Shown here one piece after another: positions 6,601 to 11,972 of a stretch of 11,972 nucleotides of DNA. The DNA is taken from contig DDSO01000116.1 in assembly GCA_002343425.1 (NCBI GenBank), forward strand, positions 1 to 11,972, in the 5' to 3' direction. The DNA comes from Brevundimonas sp. UBA2388. Lineage in GTDB: Bacteria > Pseudomonadota > Alphaproteobacteria > Caulobacterales > Caulobacteraceae. A program made the translations under genes and the position numbers. Within the stretch, counting starts at the first letter, position 1, and each line of letters starts with the position of its first letter. The notes beneath the pieces were generated by a model, which was not told the origin of the DNA, searched no databases, and saw nothing but the letters and a program-made list of their open reading frames with translations.

Positions 6601-7743
6601 TCAAACGGCGGCTTGCAGTTCGCTCGTGTCGCCGCCGATCAGAACCTTGAACGCGCGCGCCGCAGAGCTCTGCGACAGGGCGCCTCGAAGCCAGACCGGC
6701 TCGCCCCGGTCGCCCGGCAGGGAGTGATTCAGCTTTCGCAACTCGACCAGCAGCGTCGGGAAGACCGCTCTGTCGATCCCGACCGCAGCACAGGCGTAGT
6801 ACAGCGCTTCGGGCGTCGGCGCCGACAGGGCCGCGCGCACCTGGCCGACGGAGAAGCCGCCCAGCGCCGACAGGCCGTGGGCGAACAGGCTCAGTCGCTT
6901 TTCACGGACGGCGCGGATCAGCAGCCCGGCGCGCAGCTGGCCGGCGGACTGTAGCTTGTCGATCAGACGCCGCTCCATCTCATCCCGGTCGCCCTGGTCC
7001 ACAGGGTCCGGTTCAGGGCCTGTGGGGCGCATGACGCCGTCGACCGCGTCATGGACCGCGGCGCCCAGCGCCTGCTCGTCGACAGAGAAGCGGGCGGCGA
7101 TGGACTGGCGCAATGCGGTGCCGACCCACTGGTACAGCTGTTCGGCCAGGGCCTCGGTCAGCAGCGGATGCCGGGTGAGGGGGCCGCGCAGGGCGGCGAT
7201 GCGACGGGAATGCTCGACCAGCCGCCGCACGCCCTCTGCGCTGATTTCTGCCGTACGGTTGGTGGTGAGGGCCATGAGCACGGCGGGCTCGGCCTGATCG
7301 ATCACCGCGTCCGCGACGCGACCGCTGATCCGTGGGCGGCGCGCCACGGCTATCTGGTGTTCCAGCGACGCTTCGATCAGCACACGCAACAGGTCTTCGT
7401 CCTGCAGAATAGGGCTGGACTCGAGGATAGGACGGGCGATCTCGATCTCGTCCAGCGCCAGGACGTTCACCAGCGCAGCGGGCGCCCATTCGGCGTGCGC
7501 GAGTTTTTCTGACAGCACCTTGCGCACCTCGCGCTCGGCCTGGCGGGCGAGGGTCAGGAATATTTCGCTGAGGACCGGAGACAACTCCCCGGCTGGCGGA
7601 CAGGCATCGCACAGGGCGACGACGCCCAGAAGCAGGCGCTCACGCGCTTCCGTGCTTCGGTTGTGGGCCAGCGCCAACAGGTCGCTGGGCCGCGGCGCGG
7701 CGCCGGCGGAGCGGCTGGCAGGCACGAGTTGGACGAGGACCAC
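6601..7743 (-). CDS. DUF2336 domain protein B
   Basis: This is a second 380-aa, all-helical, soluble protein of the DUF2336 family, function unknown. Its core aligns without gaps to protein A at 4045-5187 with a nine-residue offset: [10 protein letters not shown] from 110, QIAVARRP at 130-137, VADA at 143-146. Its C-terminal half again has a [21 protein letters not shown] segment like that of A. Outside these blocks identity is low, so this is an old paralogue and not a recent duplication. An acidic linker ([16 protein letters not shown], around 236-251) separates the two helical halves and is absent from A. The GTG start has GGAG six bases upstream (7750-7753). It is the first gene of a likely minus-strand unit with nadK and the HPt gene. 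A CtrA-like box lies 57-71 bases upstream. Confidence 0.83.
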   Translation of the reverse strand: MVLVQLVPASRSAGAAPRPSDLLALAHNRSTEARERLLLGVVALCDACPPAGELSPVLSEIFLTLARQAEREVRKVLSEKLAHAEWAPAALVNVLALDEIEIARPILESSPILQDEDLLRVLIEASLEHQIAVARRPRISGRVADAVIDQAEPAVLMALTTNRTAEISAEGVRRLVEHSRRIAALRGPLTRHPLLTEALAEQLYQWVGTALRQSIAARFSVDEQALGAAVHDAVDGVMRPTGPEPDPVDQGDRDEMERRLIDKLQSAGQLRAGLLIRAVREKRLSLFAHGLSALGGFSVGQVRAALSAPTPEALYYACAAVGIDRAVFPTLLVELRKLNHSLPGDRGEPVWLRGALSQSSAARAFKVLIGGDTSELQAAV

Positions 7744-7799
7744 TGGCGTCTCCGGCGCGCCGACGAGGGGTCAGCTTGACCAAGGCTAGGCCGGGGCCA

Positions 7800-7827
7800 C
7801 TAAGACGCGGTTAACGGAAGCTGAATC
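7800..7827. promoter_or_regulatory. Candidate CtrA box and -10 element in a divergent promoter region
   Basis: CTAA-N7-TTAA (7800-7814; minus strand TTAACC-N5-TTAG) differs from the CtrA consensus at one base. On the plus strand a GCTGAATC follows at 7820-7827, matching the Caulobacter sigma-73 -10 consensus GCTANAWC at all but one position. The CtrA box would then overlap the -35 region, the arrangement known for CtrA-activated promoters. Transcription would start near 7834, giving a ~50-base leader for the aldolase gene. The -10 contains a GANTC site (7823-7827). On the minus strand the same box could serve DUF2336 B; a TAGCCT there is a weak -10 candidate. Confidence 0.4.
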
Positions 7828-7886
7828 TTGACGTCGGCTTCCGACGGCGCGAGCGTGCGCGGCAAGGTAGAAAAAGGACCGAAACC

Positions 7887-8651
7887 ATGGCCGATGGCGC
7901 CGCTGTTTCCCTGAAGTCCAGGGTGTCCGAGGCGGAATGGACCGCACGCGTCGAGCTGGCGGCCCTGTACCGTCTGGTGGCGCTGCACGGATGGGACGAC
8001 ATGATTTTCACCCACATTTCGGCTCGCGTGCCCGGACCGGAGCATCATTTCCTGATCAATCCGTACGGCTGGTATTTCGAGGAGATGACGGCGTCCTGCC
8101 TGATCAAGGTCGATCTGGACGGCAACATCGTCCAGGACACCACCAGCTTCATCAATCCGGCCGGTTTCACCATCCATTCGGCGATCCATGGCGCGCGCGA
8201 AGACGCCCATTTCGTCATCCATCTGCACACGGTGGCGGGGGTGGGCGTGGCGGCGCAGGCCGAGGGTCTGCTCCCGATCGGTCAGAATGCCTGCCTGCTG
8301 CAGCATCAGGTGGCCTACCACGGCTATGAGGGGCTGGCGCTGAACCATGAGGAGCGCGAGCGGCTCGTCGCCGATCTGGGCGACAAGCCGCTGATGTTGT
8401 TGCGCAACCACGGCACCCTGGCGGTGGGTCAGACGGCGGCGGCGGCATGGGTCGGGATGTTTTTCCTCGAGCGGGCCTGCGCCCAGCAGGTTGCGGCCCT
8501 GTCGGGCGGACGGGCGCATGTGCTGATGGCGCCGGACGCGGCCCAGGCTGAGACGAAGGAGCAGGGCAAGGGCATCGGCTTCATCTCCGCCCTGGCCTGG
8601 CCCGGCGCCCTGCGGATGCTGGAGCGGAAATCGCCGGGCTACGACATTTGA
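7887..8651 (+). CDS. Class II aldolase/adducin family protein
   Basis: This cytoplasmic protein of 254 aa has the class II aldolase fold. Metal-ligand histidines are recognisable as HLH (112 and 114) and NHG (His175), equivalent to His92, His94 and His155 of fuculose-phosphate aldolase FucA. Counting back from His112, the position of the FucA catalytic Glu73 is Gly93 (NPAGFTIH). Classical retro-aldol chemistry is therefore doubtful, and an adducin-like or epimerase/decarboxylase-type role, or a non-enzymatic one, is possible. The early segment LYRLVALHGWDDMIFTHISAR matches the family's N-terminal substrate-phosphate region. The start has AAGGA eight bases upstream (7874-7878). The outer-membrane gene downstream overlaps its stop codon, an odd partner for a sugar enzyme. 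A CtrA-like promoter lies upstream. The substrate cannot be named. Confidence 0.88.
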   Translation: MADGAAVSLKSRVSEAEWTARVELAALYRLVALHGWDDMIFTHISARVPGPEHHFLINPYGWYFEEMTASCLIKVDLDGNIVQDTTSFINPAGFTIHSAIHGAREDAHFVIHLHTVAGVGVAAQAEGLLPIGQNACLLQHQVAYHGYEGLALNHEERERLVADLGDKPLMLLRNHGTLAVGQTAAAAWVGMFFLERACAQQVAALSGGRAHVLMAPDAAQAETKEQGKGIGFISALAWPGALRMLERKSPGYDI

Positions 8652-9439
8652 GGCTGGCCGGCGCTCCCCTGGTCGCCATGGCCGTGCTGGCGGGCGCCGG
8701 ACCTGCCTTGGCTGGCCCCTGGACCCAGCCCAGGGGGCAGGGACAATGGATCGTCAAGTACGAGGACATGCGGGCGGATCGCGGGTTTGATCCGGACGGA
8801 TCGCTCGCCGACCTGCCGGGTGAACGCCGCGACAGGGTCGCCGGGGTTTTCGCCGAGTATGGCGTCACCGACCGGCTGACCGTTCAGTTCAAGGGCGACT
8901 GGCAGTCGGGGGAGGACGCCTTTGTCGACTACGAGGGTCGCGGACCGGCCGAGATCGGCGTGACCTGGCAGGTCTGGCGCGACGAGCGCGCGGCGGCCAG
9001 CCTGTATGTCGGCTATGCCGACGGCGGAGAGGGGCGCAACGCCGGCTACGCGGTCCCTGGCGCAGGCGACAGCGACTGGGAGGTGCGGGCGTCGGTCGGG
9101 CGCTCGTTCGCCGGCCCGTCGTCCGGTGGATTGGGCCGATGGGGCCCGAGCGGTTCGTTCATTGACCTGCAAGCGGCGCGAAGGATGCGGCAGGGGCTGC
9201 CGGACGAGACACGCATCGACGCCACCGTCGGCGCACACCTCAATGAGGACTGGATGGTTCTGGCCCAGGCCTTCGGAGGACAAGCCGACGACGGTGGGCC
9301 TCGCTGGCTGTCCGTCGAGGCCTCGGTCGTCCGTGACTTCGGCGGCTGGAGCCTGCAGGCGGGTTGGAGGCATGCGGTTGCTGGCCGCGAGACGCCCGAA
9401 AGCGGCGGTCCGGTCGTCGCCCTCTGGAGGCGGTTCTGA
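8648..9439 (+). CDS. Exported outer-membrane beta-barrel protein, function unknown
   Basis: This is a 263-aa predicted outer-membrane protein. The TTG start (8648) overlaps the upstream stop as TTGA, indicating translational coupling. Beginning there gives a well-formed Sec signal peptide: MRL, a hydrophobic stretch, and an ALA cleavage site at about residue 22. Starting at the ATG at 8678 would leave an abnormally short signal lacking positive charge. The mature part consists of alternating hydrophobic/polar strands with aromatic girdles (QGQWIVKYEDMR, LTVQFKGDWQSG, AASLYVGYADGG, WSLQAGWRH). It ends in Phe, as beta-barrels recognised by the BAM complex do. It resembles small barrel proteins annotated as transporters or MetA-pathway-like proteins, but I cannot assign a substrate. 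No recognisable terminator follows within the 123-base gap to the efflux genes. Confidence 0.7.
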   Translation: MRLAGAPLVAMAVLAGAGPALAGPWTQPRGQGQWIVKYEDMRADRGFDPDGSLADLPGERRDRVAGVFAEYGVTDRLTVQFKGDWQSGEDAFVDYEGRGPAEIGVTWQVWRDERAAASLYVGYADGGEGRNAGYAVPGAGDSDWEVRASVGRSFAGPSSGGLGRWGPSGSFIDLQAARRMRQGLPDETRIDATVGAHLNEDWMVLAQAFGGQADDGGPRWLSVEASVVRDFGGWSLQAGWRHAVAGRETPESGGPVVALWRRF

Positions 9440-9504
9440 GCGCGACATTGGAGCGCGCCTCTTGCCGACGGAAACCGGAACAGCATCCGTTACAAGGACT
9501 TTAG

Positions 9505-9532
9505 TTGCGTCGACGGCGACAGCCGCTAAGTC
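9505..9532 (+). promoter_or_regulatory. Weak candidate promoter for the RND efflux genes
   Basis: GCTAAGTC (9525-9532) matches the Caulobacter -10 consensus GCTANAWC at all but one position. TTGCGTC lies 13 bases upstream (9505-9511) but is a poor -35 match. The -10 lies inside a short inverted repeat, AGCCG (9521-9525) and CGGCT (9532-9536), that a repressor might use. The predicted leader is about 25 bases. No regulator gene adjoins. Confidence 0.28.
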
Positions 9533-9562
9533 GGCTCGTGCATTCACCAGAGAGCCTCAAGC

Positions 9563-10714
9563 GTGATCAAACGCCACTTCTTCCTCGTCGCCGCTGCTGT
9601 CCTGCTGGGCCTCATGATCGTGGCCGTGGTTCTGCGGATGGCCTTCGCCGGTGATGAGAAGTCCGGCGGCGGACGCGGTGGCCCCGGCGGGGGACGTGGC
9701 CAGACGGTCTCCGAGGCGGTCATCGGCGCGCGGTCCTTCACCGACGAAATCCGCGTGCTGGGCGTGGCGCGCGGCCGTCGATCGGTCAACATCACCTCCT
9801 CGACCAGCGAACTGATCACCCGGGTCCTGTTCACCGACGGCCAGAGAGTCGCTGCGGGCGCGCCCCTGGTCGAACTTCAGGCGCGTGAAGAGGACGCCGG
9901 AATCATAGAGGCGCGGGCCCAGGTCGCGCAGGCCGAGCGCCAGTTTGACCGCTACAAGACCCTGGCCGACCGTGGCATCGCGCCCCGCGTGACCGCCGAG
10001 GACGCCGAAACGGCGCTGGCGACCGCCCGGGCTTCGCTGAGCGCGGCCCAGGCCCGACGCGGCGACCGCCTGATCCGGGCGCCTTTCGCGGGCGTGCTCG
10101 GGCTCAGCTCCGTGACGGCCGGCACCTTGGTCAATCCGGGCGGGGTCATCACGACGCTCGACGACATTGATGTCGTGCGCGTCGATTTCCCTGTGCCGGA
10201 GCGCTACCTCGGTGTCCTGCGCGCGGGCACGCCGATCCGGGCGACCATCGACGCCTATGGCAATGAGGTCTTCGGCGGCCGGATCGCCCTGATCGACACC
10301 CGCATCAATGAACAGACCCGCGCCGTCACGGCCCGCGCCGAGATTCCCAACCCGGGCGCCCGCATCCGGCCCGGCATGGCCGTGCGGGTTGCGGTCCAGC
10401 AGGGCCAGCGCACCGCGCCCGCCGCGCCGGAAGCCGCGGTCCAGTATGAAGGCGACGGCGCCTTCGTCTATCGCATCGCCCGCGGCGACCGTGGCTCCAC
10501 TGCTCAACGGGTCGAGGTTGAGACCGGCTCTGTCGAGAGCGGCTTCGTCGAAATCCTGTCCGGCCTGAACGTCGGCGATCGCATCGTCGGCTCAGGTCTG
10601 AACCGTATCCAGCCGGGTGCCCCGGTTCGTGTGGCCGGCCAGGGCGGTGGTCAGGCCGCCGGCCTCGGCGGCCATCGCCCGGCTGCGCCCGCTGCCCGGG
10701 GCGCCGCCCAATGA
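9563..10714 (+). CDS. RND efflux periplasmic adaptor (membrane fusion protein)
   Basis: The adaptor links an inner-membrane RND pump to an outer-membrane channel across the periplasm. The 383-aa protein starts (GTG) with positively charged IKRH, then an uncleaved-looking membrane anchor at about 5-28, with no lipobox cysteine. A glycine-rich linker GGGRGGPGGGRG (36-46) follows. The barrel-sandwich (lipoyl) halves flank a helical hairpin at about 111-166 (AQVAQAERQFDRYKTLADRGI), with the second half at IRAPFAGVLGLSS. The conserved beta-barrel segment TRAVTARAEIPNPGARIRPGM is at about 252-272. The membrane-proximal domain is followed by a Gly/Ala-rich tail. Its stop overlaps the pump gene start in ATGA, so the two are translationally coupled. 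The outer-membrane partner is not in view; the upstream barrel protein is not a TolC-type channel. Efflux substrate unknown. Confidence 0.93.
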   Translation: MIKRHFFLVAAAVLLGLMIVAVVLRMAFAGDEKSGGGRGGPGGGRGQTVSEAVIGARSFTDEIRVLGVARGRRSVNITSSTSELITRVLFTDGQRVAAGAPLVELQAREEDAGIIEARAQVAQAERQFDRYKTLADRGIAPRVTAEDAETALATARASLSAAQARRGDRLIRAPFAGVLGLSSVTAGTLVNPGGVITTLDDIDVVRVDFPVPERYLGVLRAGTPIRATIDAYGNEVFGGRIALIDTRINEQTRAVTARAEIPNPGARIRPGMAVRVAVQQGQRTAPAAPEAAVQYEGDGAFVYRIARGDRGSTAQRVEVETGSVESGFVEILSGLNVGDRIVGSGLNRIQPGAPVRVAGQGGGQAAGLGGHRPAAPAARGAAQ

Positions 10715-11972
10715 TGCTGTCCGATCTCGCCGTCCGCCGTCCGGTCTTCGCGGCGGTCGCGGCCATCGTCCTGTGCGTGATCGGCGCGGCGGCCTTCTTC
10801 TTCCTCCCCGTCCGCGAACTGCCGGATGTGGACCCGCCGATCGTCTCGGTCAGCACCAGCTATGCGGGGGCGTCGGCTGAAGTCATCGAAAGCCGGATCA
10901 CCGAGCCGATCGAACAGCAGATCGCCGGCATCCAGGGCGTCGAGCGCATCAACTCTACCAGCCGCGATGGCCGTTCGAACGTCTCGATCGAGTTCTCGCT
11001 GGACCGCGACATCGACGACGCCGCCAATGACGTGCGCGACCGCGTTTCGCGCGTCGTCGGTCGCCTGCCGGATCAGGCCCAACCTCCGGAAGTGTCGAAG
11101 GCCGACTCCGACAGCCAGCCGATCATGATCCTGTTCCTGCGCTCGACGGCGATGAACAGGCTGGAGCTGACGGACTATGCCGACCGCTATCTGATCGACC
11201 GGCTGGCGACGGTGCCGGGCGTGGCGCAGGTGCAGATCTATGGCGAGCAGCGCTATGCGATGCGTATCTGGCTGGACGCCGCGGCGCTGGCAGCCCGGGG
11301 TCTGACGGTCACCGATGTCGAATCCGCGCTGACGGCCCAGAACGTTGAACTGCCCGCCGGACAGCTGGAGTCGGGACAGAAGGACTATACCGTCCGTGTC
11401 GCCCGCACCTACGCGCGGGCCGAGGACTTCCGACAGCTGCCCATCGGAACCCGCGGCTCGGGCGCCGCCGCGGTCGCACAGACCGGCAGCGCCACCGCCC
11501 TGCCCAGCGGCGCGTCAGGCGCTATCCAGGGCCAGTCCGGCTATGTGACGCGGCTGGGCGACATCGCCCGCATCGTGGAAGCCCCGGCGGAAGATCGCCG
11601 TCTGTTCCGCGGCAATGGTCTGGACCAGATCGGCCTGGCGGTGACCCGACAGGCCCAGTCGAACGACCTGGCCATCTCGGAAGGCGTTCGGGACATGCTC
11701 GAACAGGTGCAATCCAGCCTGCCCGAAGGTACGGAACTGGTGGTCGGGTCCGATAATTCGGTCTTCACCTCGCACGCCATCGACGAGGTCTGGATCACCA
11801 TCGGCATCTCACTGGCGCTGGTGGCGCTGGTCAATTTCATATTCCTCGGCAGCATGCGTGCGGCGTTCATCCCGTCGATTGTCGCGCCGATCTGTCTGCT
11901 TTCCACCTTCATCATCCTCGCGCCGCTGGGCTTTTCGCTGAACCTGCTGACCCTGCTGGCGCTGGTGCTGGC
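10711..11972 (+). CDS. RND efflux pump inner-membrane subunit, 3'-truncated by window edge
   Basis: This is a proton-driven exporter subunit of the AcrB/MexB superfamily, normally ~1,030-1,050 aa; 420 residues are visible and the frame is still open at the edge. It begins MMLSDLAVRRPVFAAVAA, the usual amphipathic start into TM1 (about 10-31). The periplasmic porter domain follows with LPDVDPPIVSVSTSYAGASAEVIE, TEPIEQQIAGIQGVERI, RDIDDAANDVRDRVSR, LPDQAQPPEVSKADSDSQPIM, and VPGVAQVQIYGEQRYAMRIWLD. TM2 starts near residue 354 (VWITIGISLALVALVNFIFLG) and TM3 follows. The sequence stops at NLLTLLALVL, just before the TM4 motif with the proton-relay aspartates. An Ala/Gly/Ser/Gln-rich insert occurs at about 249-277. 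A second ATG (10714) is a possible start. The features fit the hydrophobe/amphiphile (multidrug) branch more than heavy-metal pumps, but the substrate is unknown. Confidence 0.95.
   Translation, partial: MMLSDLAVRRPVFAAVAAIVLCVIGAAAFFFLPVRELPDVDPPIVSVSTSYAGASAEVIESRITEPIEQQIAGIQGVERINSTSRDGRSNVSIEFSLDRDIDDAANDVRDRVSRVVGRLPDQAQPPEVSKADSDSQPIMILFLRSTAMNRLELTDYADRYLIDRLATVPGVAQVQIYGEQRYAMRIWLDAAALAARGLTVTDVESALTAQNVELPAGQLESGQKDYTVRVARTYARAEDFRQLPIGTRGSGAAAVAQTGSATALPSGASGAIQGQSGYVTRLGDIARIVEAPAEDRRLFRGNGLDQIGLAVTRQAQSNDLAISEGVRDMLEQVQSSLPEGTELVVGSDNSVFTSHAIDEVWITIGISLALVALVNFIFLGSMRAAFIPSIVAPICLLSTFIILAPLGFSLNLLTLLALVL

Noticed and set aside
9439..9457. Repeated GAGCGCG at 9439 and 9451 as a terminator or operator for the barrel gene
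   Set aside because: The copies are direct, do not form a stem, and no T-run follows.
9557..10507. A 316-codon minus-strand frame antisense to the efflux adaptor
   Set aside because: The plus-strand adaptor is unambiguous; the antisense product has no recognisable family features.
1..11972. Mobile elements, CRISPR arrays, tRNA/rRNA genes and riboswitches
   Set aside because: No transposase or integrase frame, regularly spaced repeats, cloverleaf-like sequence or known riboswitch core was seen, and gaps are too short for most.

Overview
The window is GC-rich, tightly packed chromosomal DNA with no sign of mobile elements, rRNA, tRNA or CRISPR. Gene content points to an alphaproteobacterium of the Caulobacteraceae (Caulobacter/Brevundimonas-like): a GTP-type PEP carboxykinase, two DUF2336 proteins, an orphan histidine phosphotransferase (HPt), promoter sites that look like CtrA boxes (TTAA-N7-TTAA), and GANTC (CcrM) sites near starts. 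This assignment is inference from content; no marker gene is present.

Layout. 1-2251 (+): the 3' two-thirds of pckG, then a glycine-oxidase-like FAD amine oxidase. 2252-2977 (-): a TonB-type energy transducer, meeting the oxidase tail to tail in a shared TGATCA. 3175-5187 (+): a soluble-looking lytic transglycosylase-domain protein and DUF2336 protein A. 7743-5243 (-): a probable three-gene unit of DUF2336 protein B, NAD kinase and HPt, converging on DUF2336 A at a strong bidirectional hairpin terminator (5195-5215). 7887-9439 (+): a class II aldolase/adducin-family protein coupled to an outer-membrane beta-barrel protein. 9563-11972 (+): an RND efflux adaptor and the start of its inner-membrane pump, cut by the window end before the TM4 proton-relay motif.

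The most interesting part is 3.1-7.9 kb. Two distant DUF2336 paralogues, both 380 aa, bracket an HPt protein and NAD kinase. All five TTAA tetranucleotides I found in the window lie between genes. Three of them form one-mismatch CtrA-like boxes, placed in front of the transglycosylase, in front of DUF2336 A, and in the divergent gap between DUF2336 B and the aldolase. This suggests a cell-cycle-controlled signalling or envelope neighbourhood, a hypothesis resting on motif reading alone. The remaining genes are ordinary housekeeping, envelope and efflux functions.
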